64,000 bases of DNA from an uncultured Granulosicoccaceae bacterium (GTDB lineage: Bacteria; Pseudomonadota; Gammaproteobacteria; Granulosicoccales; Granulosicoccaceae), in assembly GCA_937981955.1 (NCBI GenBank), contig CALJNA010000032.1, positions 1 to 64,000 on the forward strand, written 5' to 3'. Shown in pieces: positions 42,842 to 51,167 of this stretch. Under the pieces are notes generated by a model, which was not told where the DNA came from, did not search any database, and was given only the letters and a program-made list of their open reading frames with translations. The position numbers and the translations under genes are program-made. Position 1 is the stretch's first letter; every line of letters begins with the position of its first letter.

Positions 42842-43270
42842 ATGCAAGCACAATCTATCATCAGGGTCATCATATTCTCTGCGCTGCTTAGTGTTTCTGT
42901 GCTGCTTAGTGCTTGTAGCAGCACGATAAAGCCGTTCACCAGCGATGGTTGCAGTTCATTCCCGGATGGCACACTTGAGCAGGGCGAGCTGTGGTTAAGC
43001 TGTTGTACGGCTCATGATCTGGCCTATTGGAAAGGCGGAACATACAGTGAAAGACACGATGCCGATAAAGCCTTACGTATGTGTGTAAAGGAAGTTGGCG
43101 AACCTGAAATAGCATTATTGATGTTGGCTGGTGTGCGGGTGGGTGGTTCCCCCATTTGGCCAACAACGTTCCGCTGGGGATACGGGTGGTCTTACCCCAA
43201 GTGGTATGGGGAGCTAACCGAAGATGAGTTAAAGCAGGTTCAAGAGCTGGAGCCTGAGTTATTAGAGTAA
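42842..43270 (+). CDS. Phospholipase-A2-like lipoprotein
   Basis: A 142-residue lipoprotein (signal ends LLSAC, C25) with the secreted phospholipase A2 active-site motif CCTAHD (C54-D59). An R/D-rich helix containing a further aspartate and C81 (GGTYSERHDADKALRMC) follows, as in the second PLA2 helix. Family enzymes use the histidine with a second aspartate and calcium to cut the sn-2 ester. A signal-anchored PLA2 is unusual. It sits 108 bp after the pilus operon and may be separate from it. The rest of the calcium loop is not clear. Confidence 0.7.
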   Translation: MQAQSIIRVIIFSALLSVSVLLSACSSTIKPFTSDGCSSFPDGTLEQGELWLSCCTAHDLAYWKGGTYSERHDADKALRMCVKEVGEPEIALLMLAGVRVGGSPIWPTTFRWGYGWSYPKWYGELTEDELKQVQELEPELLE

Positions 43271-43303
43271 AGTATGGCGAATCAAGCAATGCGTGTATTG
43301 CTG

Positions 43304-43924
43304 TTAGTACAGTGTACTTTTCTGTCGATCGGGCAAGTCAGCATCGTATTGTTCGGCATCGAATTCCGCATTCGTCCCTTTGGACATTTGTCCGGCAGTG
43401 GGAACCTTCGATTTTTCAATGACATTCTCCGCCGACCACAACCGCGACCTGAGCAGCGCTCTGGCACATTGGAAATAAACTGACTTGATATTCACGACAA
43501 TGACGGTTTTAGGTTCCTGATTATTGATGAGAAAACTCTGCCTTATAGCTGCATCTGTTACCACTTGTGCTAGTCCATTAATACGCATGGTTTCATTGAT
43601 TCCCGGCAGCAGAAACAGCAGTGAGATACGTGGATCGGTTACCAGGTTCCTTAACGTATCCAGTCGGTTGTTTCCTCTGCGGTCAGGAACTGCAATGGTT
43701 TGATCGTCGAGAATGCGGAAAAGTTGTCCGGGGGCATCACCACGAGGAGAACAGTCCAGTCCGCCCTGACCAATTGATGCAATTGCCATAAATGGTGCTT
43801 GTTCTATCCATTTTCGATACTCTGGGGTGAGGGCATCAACTTCTTTTGTCAGTGAGTTCGTACCGGGTTGTCCGTATAGAGCTTCAAGGCTGGCTTCATC
43901 GGTAACTGTGTTCTTGTATTCCAT
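43304..43924 (-). CDS. PPOX-class FMN flavoprotein (pyridoxamine 5'-phosphate oxidase-like)
   Basis: A 206-residue split-barrel flavoprotein, start ATG 43924 preceded by AAGGTG. The motifs ASIGQGGLDCSPRGDAPG, AVPDRRGNNRLDTLRNL and ISLLFLLPGINETMRINGLA match the MSMEG_1061-type group rather than true PdxH. These proteins bind FMN or F420 and probably reduce small molecules; the substrate is unknown. The gene converges with the phospholipase-like gene and is separate from the transporter upstream. Confidence 0.85.
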   Translation of the reverse strand: MEYKNTVTDEASLEALYGQPGTNSLTKEVDALTPEYRKWIEQAPFMAIASIGQGGLDCSPRGDAPGQLFRILDDQTIAVPDRRGNNRLDTLRNLVTDPRISLLFLLPGINETMRINGLAQVVTDAAIRQSFLINNQEPKTVIVVNIKSVYFQCARALLRSRLWSAENVIEKSKVPTAGQMSKGTNAEFDAEQYDADLPDRQKSTLY

Positions 43925-44003
43925 AGAGTTGCACCTTGACTGGGCGTAGGTTGCGTCATCACAGTTTACTAAAGTCCGCAATGACATGAGTTATTGGTCA
44001 ATG

Positions 44004-44918
44004 TTATCGCCACAGCGATAATATGCCTGCAATCACAATCAAAACAATACCGACTATCGAAATAACATCCGGTACATCGGAAAACAACAACACACTCCAC
44101 AGCACGGCAAAACCGACATAGGCAAAATCGAATATGCCAATAGTTGAAGACGGGCCGTTTTGATAGGCGACTGCGGCACCAATGCTGCCAATGAGCAGAA
44201 CGATTGCCAGCAAGACCATCGCAAACCATTCCTTTGTATGCATCGAAGACCATTGTGCAAGCAGAAATCCCGTTCGTGATTCTCCAGGAAGGGTTGTAAT
44301 GACTAAGGCTGCGACACTGCCAACAATGACGAATGCGAAATTCAGCGACAGCGACAGGAGCAGCGGGTGTTCTGCTCTGCATTTGGTTCGCGTTAGTATC
44401 ATTGCCAGTGCATAGAGTATGGCGGATAGCAGCGGAAGAAAAGCGTACCAGTTGAAGTCGGTAGTATTGGGTTGAAGAATTAGCAATACACCAACGAAAC
44501 CTAATAGAACGGCTATCCAGCCTGTTCTATTGATTTGCTTGCAGACAATGGCGGCCGAGAAAAGTGTAATAAAAATAGGCAGTGTGTAATAAGCCGCAGC
44601 TGCAACCGAAAGTGAAAGCTTAGGCAAAGCGATATAGTAGCTTACCCACATTGCCACCAACAAAAAACTGCGTAACACCGTCCACCAGAGCGACACAGGC
44701 AGATGCAATGACATTTGTGTGCCTACCCTCATAAAGATCAACAGGCACGGAATGGCAATGATGGAGCGCACAACGAATATTTGCCAGAGAACAAACGTGT
44801 TACTGGTCAGTTTGACCACCGCATCACCCAGCGACAAGGCGAATACGGTGAATATAATCACGCTAACGGCTAGAGGCAGGTCATCTTCTTTAGTCGACTT
44901 TGCTGCGCTGTTTTTCAC
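44004..44918 (-). CDS. DMT superfamily (EamA) transporter
   Basis: A 304-residue protein with ten transmembrane helices in two EamA repeats (SLGDAVVKLTSNTFVLWQIFV; LIGSIGAAVAYQNGPSSTIGIF). EamA permeases export amino acids, metabolites or nucleotide sugars. It is 9 bp downstream of tatD on the same strand and likely co-transcribed. Substrate cannot be deduced. Confidence 0.88.
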   Translation of the reverse strand: MKNSAAKSTKEDDLPLAVSVIIFTVFALSLGDAVVKLTSNTFVLWQIFVVRSIIAIPCLLIFMRVGTQMSLHLPVSLWWTVLRSFLLVAMWVSYYIALPKLSLSVAAAAYYTLPIFITLFSAAIVCKQINRTGWIAVLLGFVGVLLILQPNTTDFNWYAFLPLLSAILYALAMILTRTKCRAEHPLLLSLSLNFAFVIVGSVAALVITTLPGESRTGFLLAQWSSMHTKEWFAMVLLAIVLLIGSIGAAVAYQNGPSSTIGIFDFAYVGFAVLWSVLLFSDVPDVISIVGIVLIVIAGILSLWR

Positions 44919-44927
44919 ATTGCTAAT

Positions 44928-45701
44928 TTATTGCGCTGCAGCGGAAAACAAACGAAAGAAATTTCCAGTTGTTGCCTCTGCGAGTTCTTCTAATGGAATG
45001 CCGCGCAGCTCTGCTACAAATTCAGCGGTATGACGAACATAAGCGGGTTCGTTGGTTTTCCCCCTGAACGGCACGGGTGCAAGATAGGGTGCATCGGTTT
45101 CCACTAAAATGCGATCAAGCGGTGCTTTCAATGCAACTTCCTGAACGGACTTTGCGCTCTTGAAAGTCACAATACCGGAGAACGAAATATAAAAGCCGAT
45201 ATCTAGAGCGGCTTTTGCGACATCCCAATCTTCTGCAAAGCAATGCATAACACCACCGGCGTCAGACGCTTTTTGGTCACGCAAGGTGTTCATTGTGTCT
45301 TTCGCGGCTGCGCGGGTGTGAATGATCAATGGCTTTTTACAGACCTTCGCAGCTTCTATGTGTGCGTGGAATCGCTCATGTTGCCAGGTCAGGTCGCCCT
45401 CGCTGCGAAAATAATCAAGACCGGTTTCTCCAATTGCAACGACACGCGGATGGTCAGCTGCCTTTACCAAGTCGTTAACGTCCGGTTCATGCCCACCTTC
45501 GGTGGTCGGGTGCTTGCCGACGGAGGCGAAGATTTCCGGGTGATTCTGTGCCAGTGCGATGACATCTGCCTGATTTTCCCAACTGGTCGATATACACAGC
45601 AAATGAGCTATCTGGTTCTCTGCAGCATTCTGTAGAATATCTGGTATACGGCCATCAAAATCCGGGAAATTGATATGGCAATGCGAGTCAACGAGTTGCA
45701 T
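44928..45701 (-). CDS. tatD: TatD family metal-dependent deoxyribonuclease
   Basis: A 257-residue TIM-barrel hydrolase. Metal ligands include DSHCHINFPDF (H7, H9), GETGLDYFR (E in the middle strand), IIHTRAA, MHCFAEDWDVA and VETDAPYLAPVPFRG. The enzyme has 3'-exonuclease activity on DNA and RNA. It could be TatD, YcfH or YjjV; these paralogues cannot be separated by eye. It is divergent from proA. Confidence 0.9.
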   Translation of the reverse strand: MQLVDSHCHINFPDFDGRIPDILQNAAENQIAHLLCISTSWENQADVIALAQNHPEIFASVGKHPTTEGGHEPDVNDLVKAADHPRVVAIGETGLDYFRSEGDLTWQHERFHAHIEAAKVCKKPLIIHTRAAAKDTMNTLRDQKASDAGGVMHCFAEDWDVAKAALDIGFYISFSGIVTFKSAKSVQEVALKAPLDRILVETDAPYLAPVPFRGKTNEPAYVRHTAEFVAELRGIPLEELAEATTGNFFRLFSAAAQ

Positions 45702-45788
45702 GTTTTTTTCGGATGTGTAAAAACACTAGTTTACGCCGATCTGTCACCGGTGAGTGACTGGTGGCAAGCCAATAGAGAGTAACTAATA

Positions 45789-47072
45789 ATGAGTACCGTC
45801 AGCGCAGAGCTAATTGAAGATCCTGTCGCCATTGTACAAACCTGTGGTGAGCGAGCCAGTGCTTGCGCATCCATTCTGGCCAGTACCGATACCGCTGTGA
45901 AAAACGCTGCGCTGTTGGCCATGGCGGATGCCATTGATGCGTCGGTAGACACGCTGTTGCAAGCAAATGCAAAAGATCTCGAACTGGCAAAAGGCAGCGG
46001 AATCAGCGATGCGTTGTTTGATCGGCTGGAACTCAATCACGATCGTATCGCATCCATGTCAAAAGGGTTGCGTGATATCGCAGCGCAACCTGACCCTGTC
46101 GGTGCACTTTCAGCCAGCGAGCGTCAGCCCTCAGGGTTGGAAATCGCACGTATGCGCGTGCCGCTTGGTGTTATTGGGGTTATCTACGAGTCACGACCGA
46201 ATGTCACAGCCGATGCTGCGGCTTTGTGCTTAAAGTCGGGTAACGCGGTTATTCTGCGTGGCGGAACAGAAGCCAGGCAATCGAATATGGCGATTGCAAA
46301 ATGCATTACTCAAGGGTTGCTAAAGGTGGGTTTACCTGAACATGCTGTGCAGCTGGTGCCCACCACAGACAGAGCAGCCGTTGGTGCCATGTTGGTAATG
46401 GAAGAGCATATCGATGTGATCATTCCACGTGGCGGGAAAGGATTGACCACTCGCATTAGTAAAGATGCGAAGGTGCCGGTGATAAAACACCTCGATGGTA
46501 TTTGTCATGTGTACATCGACACTGGTGCAGATAAAGAAAAAGCCCATGCGGTCGCATTTAATTCCAAAACATACCGCTACGGCATTTGCGGTGCAATGGA
46601 AACCTTGCTGGTCGCTGAGTCAGAAGCCGCAACCGTGTTGCCGGATTTGTGTGACGCGCTGAATGAGCACGGTGTTGAAGTGCTCGGTTGTTCAAGAGCC
46701 AAAGGCATTGTCAGTCATATTGGCACCGCATCGGAAGAAGACTGGAGCACAGAGTATCTTGCACCCGTGCTGTCGATAAAAATTGTCGACGGTATTGATG
46801 AGGCAATGCAACACATCGCGCAGTATGGCTCGGGGCATACCGATGCCATAGTCACCAGTGATATAGAGCGCGGCAGAAAATTTGTTCGTCAGGTTGATTC
46901 CAGTTCTGTCATGGTCAATGCGGCGACTTGCTTTGCAGATGGTGCACAGTATGGACTGGGTGCGGAAATCGGTATCAGCACAAACAAGATGCATGTGCGT
47001 GGCCCGGTAGGTGCACTGGGTCTCACAACCGAAAAATACGTGGTAACTGGGGATGGTACAACGCGTAACTAG
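45789..47072 (+). CDS. proA: Gamma-glutamyl phosphate reductase (ProA)
   Basis: A 427-residue NADPH-dependent enzyme for the second step of proline synthesis, yielding glutamate-5-semialdehyde. Key features are RVPLGVIGVIYESRPNVT, ILRGGTEA, the catalytic cysteine in TYRYGICGAMETLLV, and SSVMVNAATCFADG. ProB is not adjacent. The gene is followed by the arfA-like gene and nadD, as in several Gammaproteobacteria. Confidence 0.95.
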   Translation: MSTVSAELIEDPVAIVQTCGERASACASILASTDTAVKNAALLAMADAIDASVDTLLQANAKDLELAKGSGISDALFDRLELNHDRIASMSKGLRDIAAQPDPVGALSASERQPSGLEIARMRVPLGVIGVIYESRPNVTADAAALCLKSGNAVILRGGTEARQSNMAIAKCITQGLLKVGLPEHAVQLVPTTDRAAVGAMLVMEEHIDVIIPRGGKGLTTRISKDAKVPVIKHLDGICHVYIDTGADKEKAHAVAFNSKTYRYGICGAMETLLVAESEAATVLPDLCDALNEHGVEVLGCSRAKGIVSHIGTASEEDWSTEYLAPVLSIKIVDGIDEAMQHIAQYGSGHTDAIVTSDIERGRKFVRQVDSSSVMVNAATCFADGAQYGLGAEIGISTNKMHVRGPVGALGLTTEKYVVTGDGTTRN

Positions 47073-47159
47073 TTGTTAAATATGATTGATAAGTGTTTGC
47101 CTGGTCCATACCTTTGTCGATACGGGTACCAAGGGTATACACAACAGAAAGGAAAAAGT

Positions 47160-47420
47160 ATGAGTAAACAAAGAAAACGAAACACGAAACAATCCGTTAA
47201 ACAGCCACCGATAAAAGAACGGAATTCAGTCGCATTGAATCCCTTGCTAAAAAAATCATCGGTGCACGAAAAATCCGGCAAGGCAAAACGTACTGCCGCA
47301 AAAGTACAACTGAAGAAAACCTGGCTTGATCGAGCTGCTGCTGTTGCAGCATCTGGCTCAAGCCAGGTTTTCTGTTTTATTGCTGCATCTCTTGCCTTAC
47401 CGTTTCAGCAGGTGCGCTAA
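47160..47420 (+). CDS. arfA: ArfA-like alternative ribosome-rescue factor with hairpin inside the coding sequence
   Basis: An 86-residue, very basic protein. Residues 18-45 (IKERNSVALNPLLKKSSVHE and KSGKAKRT) resemble the ArfA core that binds the mRNA channel and recruits RF2. The ATG at 47160 has AAGGA upstream. Codons 52-57 and 67-71 form the two arms of a strong stem-loop. In E. coli arfA such a hairpin causes transcript ends without a stop codon, so that only a shortened protein is made when tmRNA is lacking. The hydrophobic tail (SQVFCFIAASLALPF) after the hairpin matches the unstable tail of full-length ArfA. Identity is by pattern, not search. Confidence 0.72.
   Translation: MSKQRKRNTKQSVKQPPIKERNSVALNPLLKKSSVHEKSGKAKRTAAKVQLKKTWLDRAAAVAASGSSQVFCFIAASLALPFQQVR
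47315..47381 (+). terminator. Intragenic stem-loop and U-run in the arfA-like gene
   Basis: Fifteen perfect base pairs (47315-47329 with 47358-47372) enclose a 28-nt loop that has its own short stem (TGCTGC...GCAGCA). The right arm ends in TTTTC followed by TGTTTTATT, a U-rich tract fitting intrinsic termination. All of it lies before the arfA-like stop at 47418-47420. The long perfect stem could also be cut by RNase III. Confidence 0.75.
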
Positions 47421-47458
47421 TCGAATCATTTAGCAACAACACCGCGAAACGTATCGGT

Positions 47459-48070
47459 TTGTTTGGTGGAACGTTCGACCCAGTGCACTTTGGACACCTT
47501 CGTCCTGCAGTAGAGCTGGCAGAGGCGTTTAACCTCGACCGGCTGCACCTGTTGCCGAATCATCGCCCGGTTCATCGCGACGCTCCATCGGCTACGACCG
47601 AACAACGCATTGCCATGCTGGAGCTTGCCACACAATCTCAACCGCAGTTGATCGTCGATCCGCGTGAAGCCATGCGCGACAAAGCGTCTTACACCTTCGA
47701 TACCCTGACAGAGTTCCGTCACGAGTACCCTGAGAGTTCCCTGGTCTTTTTTATGGGTCTGGATGCCTATTCGGAATTCGATACCTGGCACCGCTGGCAG
47801 GATATCTTGCAGCTTGCCAACCTGGTCGTGGTAGAGCGTCCGGATGCAAAAATGAGTGCGTGGGCGGCTGATTTACTCAAAACCCAGCAGAAAACGTATG
47901 GAAGCAAAGCGATTGATGCAGCTTTTGGTGTAATTGAGCGGCGCAACGTGACTCAGTTGGCTATATCTGCAACCGATATCAGGCATCGTATTCAGGCTGG
48001 CGAAAGCATCGATTTCCTCCTGCCCCAGAGCGTAAAAGAGTATATTGATCGCCAGCAACTTTATCGGTAG
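47459..48070 (+). CDS. nadD: Nicotinate-nucleotide adenylyltransferase (NadD)
   Basis: The enzyme makes deamido-NAD from nicotinate mononucleotide. The nucleotidyltransferase site GTFDPVHFGHLR (HFGH) and the C-terminal ISATDIRHRI, LLPQSVKEYID are clear. A TTG at 47459 is the first standard start and gives 203 residues, but it falls on the leucine of RIGLFGGTF and would remove the first beta strand. The frame stays open upstream, with no ATG, GTG or TTG. An ATC at 47420, with AGGTG five bases before it and overlapping the arfA stop (TAATC), would give 216 residues, close to E. coli NadD. The true start is unresolved. Confidence 0.88.
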   Translation: MFGGTFDPVHFGHLRPAVELAEAFNLDRLHLLPNHRPVHRDAPSATTEQRIAMLELATQSQPQLIVDPREAMRDKASYTFDTLTEFRHEYPESSLVFFMGLDAYSEFDTWHRWQDILQLANLVVVERPDAKMSAWAADLLKTQQKTYGSKAIDAAFGVIERRNVTQLAISATDIRHRIQAGESIDFLLPQSVKEYIDRQQLYR

Positions 48071-48169
48071 CGTCATACAGCTGAGTCGTCGACCGGTCGG
48101 TCGCGCGATTACGTAACTGCTTGTATCAAAAGCGCCGAAAAACAAAAAAGTAACGGTATTATTCATTCT

Positions 48170-48535
48170 ATGAAAACAGAGCAACTCATTGAACTTGCCT
48201 CGGAAGCGCTCGATGCACTTAAGGGCATCGACATCACCGTCATTGATATAGCGGAAAAATCCAGCATTGCCGATGCCATGATGGTTGCCACGGGTACCTC
48301 CAAACGGCACGTTCGCTCGCTGGCTGAATCTGTTCGACAAAGTGCGAAGCAGGCTGACCACGCACCGCTGGGATTTGAAGGTGGTGACAGCAGCGACTGG
48401 ATTCTGGTAGATCTTGGCGATGTTATCGTGCATGTCATGACACAGGAAAAGCGCGACTTCTATGCGTTGGAAAAACTGTGGTCGGTTGGTCCCGATGGCG
48501 ACGAAAAGCAACCCAGTATGTTGGGCGCGGTATAA
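48170..48535 (+). CDS. rsfS: Ribosome silencing factor RsfS
   Basis: A 121-residue protein that binds L14 on the large subunit and blocks subunit joining in starvation. Signatures: ALKGIDITVIDIAEKSSIADAMMVATGTS, DWILVDLGDVIVHVM and REFYALEKLW-like end (RDFYALEKLW). It follows nadD by 99 bp and precedes rlmH, the usual order. Confidence 0.95.
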   Translation: MKTEQLIELASEALDALKGIDITVIDIAEKSSIADAMMVATGTSKRHVRSLAESVRQSAKQADHAPLGFEGGDSSDWILVDLGDVIVHVMTQEKRDFYALEKLWSVGPDGDEKQPSMLGAV

Positions 48536-48569
48536 GGCATCATAGTTAAACTGCCCTACAGCCAAACCA

Positions 48570-49031
48570 ATGCAGCTTTCGCTCTATGCGGTCGGTCGGA
48601 AAATGCCTGCCTGGGTGCAGCAAGGTTGCAGTGAGTATCAAAAGCGCCTTCCACGCCAATGGCAGTTTGGTGTTCGCGAAGTGGCGCAAGCCAATCTGGG
48701 TTCGGCTGCACTAAATAAGGTCAAGGAAGGCAATGCGCTGCGGGCGAGCATGGCTGAGAAAACCCATGTAGTCGCGCTGGATAATCGTGGCTCGTCATGG
48801 AGTACCAGTGATCTCGCCGCTCAACTACAATCATGGCAGGCGCTAGGCAAACCCGTTGCTCTGATCGTCGGGGGGCCCGATGGCCTTGATGATGTCACGT
48901 TGGAAAGCTCACAACAGCAATGGAGTTTGTCGAACTTAACTTTTCCGCATCCGTTAGTCAGGGTATTGGTTGTGGAGCAGTTATACCGAGCGCATTCATT
49001 ACTGATCAATCACCCTTACCACCGGGCTTGA
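48570..49031 (+). CDS. rlmH: 23S rRNA pseudouridine-1915 N3-methyltransferase RlmH
   Basis: A 153-residue SPOUT methyltransferase acting on assembled 70S ribosomes. It shows YQKRLPRQWQF, VALDNRGSSWSTSDLAAQL, ALIVGGPDGLDD and SNLTFPHPLVRVLVVEQLYRA, which match the family throughout. Length is near E. coli RlmH (155). Here the usual GGADG loop is GGPDG. Confidence 0.95.
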   Translation: MQLSLYAVGRKMPAWVQQGCSEYQKRLPRQWQFGVREVAQANLGSAALNKVKEGNALRASMAEKTHVVALDNRGSSWSTSDLAAQLQSWQALGKPVALIVGGPDGLDDVTLESSQQQWSLSNLTFPHPLVRVLVVEQLYRAHSLLINHPYHRA

Positions 49032-49107
49032 AGGTTTTACGGTCTGTCACACCGCAGGCAGGTAGCTTGAAAGAGCCGTAAAACGCTGAGTCGGAACGCC
49101 GCGCACT

Positions 49108-49686
49108 ATGAACAATTCACTTTTACTGGCATCGGCGTCACCGCGTCGGCTGGAATTATTGGCCCAGATTGGCATCAGACCTACCGTACAACCAGCCGAT
49201 ATTGATGAAACGCCGCTATCCGGGGAGTCTGGCAACGCCCTGGTGGAACGTTTGGCCAGACTAAAGTGCGAATCGATTCAGAGTGACAAACCGGTTTTGG
49301 CTGCCGATACGGTTGTCGTTCGTGGCAACAGGGTCTACGGGAAACCCTCTAACCGTGCACACGGTATCGATATGCTGCTATCGCTATCGGGTGAGGAGCA
49401 CAGTGTTTACACCTGTGTTTGTATTAAGTCGGCGGAGCAAGTGGTATCGAGCACGGTGCAGACCGTGGTCACCTTCGTTCATTTTAATGAAGAGACAGCG
49501 CAACGTTATTGGGCAACAGGTGAGTGTGCTGGCAAAGCAGGCAGTTATGCCATTCAGGGCATGGGTGCTGTGTTTGTTGAGCGTATCGTTGGCAGCTACA
49601 GTAATGTCATGGGATTACCTTTGTTTGAAACCGCGCAATTGCTGACAAAAATTGGACTCAATATTTTTCAGGTTGATGATAGATGA
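49108..49686 (+). CDS. maf: Maf/YhdE family nucleotide pyrophosphatase
   Basis: A 192-residue house-cleaning nucleotide pyrophosphatase. SASPRRLELLAQIG at the N-terminus and AADTVVVRGNRVYGKP carry the catalytic arginine and aspartate; GKAGSYAIQGMGAVFVERI is the second conserved block. YhdE-type proteins hydrolyse dTTP and UTP. It overlaps rng by 4 bp (ATGA), matching the E. coli order yhdE-rng-yhdP. Confidence 0.93.
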   Translation: MNNSLLLASASPRRLELLAQIGIRPTVQPADIDETPLSGESGNALVERLARLKCESIQSDKPVLAADTVVVRGNRVYGKPSNRAHGIDMLLSLSGEEHSVYTCVCIKSAEQVVSSTVQTVVTFVHFNEETAQRYWATGECAGKAGSYAIQGMGAVFVERIVGSYSNVMGLPLFETAQLLTKIGLNIFQVDDR

Positions 49687-51167
49687 CCGAAGAGTTACTC
49701 ATTAATGTAACGCCGCAGGAGACCCGCGTCGCGACCGTCGAGAACGGAATGCTGACCGAGGTCTGGATTGAGCGCGCTCAGAAGATTGGTCTGGTTGGTA
49801 CCGTTTTCAAAGGAACAGTAAAGCGGGTATTACCCGGAATGGAAGCGGCCTTTATTGATATTGGGCTGGAGAAAGCAGCGTTTCTGCACGTATCGGATAT
49901 TGCCGGTTCGGTTGAAACCGGTGAAGACGGCGAGAAAGTGACAAAAACCATTGCCAGCATGTTGCGCGAGGGGCAGAAAATTGCTGTGCAGGTCATCAAG
50001 GATCCACTGGGTACCAAAGGTGCCCGTGTCACGTCCAATCTGACGGCACCTTCGCGATATTTGGTCATGATGCCCTACGAAAACAGTATTGGTGTGTCGA
50101 CCAAGATCGAAGCGGAAGAGGAGCGTGAAAGGCTGCGTGAGCTGGTCAGTGAATTGTGTGAGATGGTCAATGAAATCGACAAAGAGGAGGCCTGTGGTTA
50201 CATAGTACGCACGGCTGCCGAGGGTGTTGATGCAGAAGCACTTGCCGCTGATATGACTTATCTGAAAAAGGTCTGGGCAGGTATTCAGAATCAGATTGGC
50301 AGTGCGAAAGATGGACAAGTCATATTTCGCGATTTGCCGCTGGTGCTGCGTACACTGCGTGACATACGTGGTTCTGGCATAGAGCGAATCCGTATCGACT
50401 CACGAGAGACCTGCAAAAGCAGCATTGAGTTTTGTCAGGAGTATGTTCCGGCACTGGCGGAACGCATCGAACACTATCCGGGCGAGCGACCTATATTCGA
50501 TTTGCACGGTATCGAAGATGAAATCGAACGTGCCTTGAACAAAAAGGTGCCGCTCAAATCGGGCGGGCATCTGGTTATTGATCAAACGGAATCCATGACC
50601 ACCGTTGATGTCAATACCGGCGGCTTTGTTGGTCGACACAATCTGGAAGAAACCATTTTCAAAACCAATCTGGAAGCGGCACAGGCCATAGCGCGTCAGC
50701 TGCGACTAAGAAACCTCGGCGGCATCGTCATTATCGACTTCATTGATATGCAGGTCGTCGATCATCGTCGGCAAGTGCTTCGTGCGCTTGAAAAAGCACT
50801 GGAAAAAGATCACGCGAAAACACAAGTCAGTGATGTCTCGGCGCTGGGTCTGGTTGAAATGACCAGAAAGCGCACGCGTGAAAGTCTTGAGCAGGTGCTT
50901 TGCACCGAATGCGGTGTGTGTAACGGCCGTGGCATGACGAAAACTCTGGAAACAGTGGTGTTTGAAATTACGCGCGAAATCATACGTCAGGTCAGACAGT
51001 TCGATATAGAGTCGGTCACCGTGCTCGCATCCACCGATATTGTTGAATGGTTTACTGAGGAACGTTCAGACGATCTGGCATTGCTCGAAGACTTTGTCGA
51101 CGTTCCCATTCGACTACAGGGTGAGATTATGTACACCCGTGAACAATACGACGTTGTTCTTAAGTGA
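49683..51167 (+). CDS. rng: Ribonuclease G
   Basis: A 494-residue endonuclease that matures the 5' end of 16S rRNA and turns over mRNA. The S1 domain is about residues 36-128. The catalytic metal site includes VDVNTGGFVG and IVIIDFIDM (aspartates), and the zinc link is CTECGVCNGRG. Its length and the lack of an RNase E scaffold tail favour RNase G. It overlaps both maf and yhdP by 4 bp. Confidence 0.96.
   Translation: MTEELLINVTPQETRVATVENGMLTEVWIERAQKIGLVGTVFKGTVKRVLPGMEAAFIDIGLEKAAFLHVSDIAGSVETGEDGEKVTKTIASMLREGQKIAVQVIKDPLGTKGARVTSNLTAPSRYLVMMPYENSIGVSTKIEAEEERERLRELVSELCEMVNEIDKEEACGYIVRTAAEGVDAEALAADMTYLKKVWAGIQNQIGSAKDGQVIFRDLPLVLRTLRDIRGSGIERIRIDSRETCKSSIEFCQEYVPALAERIEHYPGERPIFDLHGIEDEIERALNKKVPLKSGGHLVIDQTESMTTVDVNTGGFVGRHNLEETIFKTNLEAAQAIARQLRLRNLGGIVIIDFIDMQVVDHRRQVLRALEKALEKDHAKTQVSDVSALGLVEMTRKRTRESLEQVLCTECGVCNGRGMTKTLETVVFEITREIIRQVRQFDIESVTVLASTDIVEWFTEERSDDLALLEDFVDVPIRLQGEIMYTREQYDVVLK

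Noticed and set aside
45745-45754. TCACCGGTGA palindrome upstream of proA
   Set aside because: Only 10 bp, easily due to chance, and no supporting promoter elements.
47073-47159. Longer start for the arfA-like gene
   Set aside because: The 29 extra residues overlap the terminator region of proA, have no ribosome site, and the ATG at 47160 has AAGGA.
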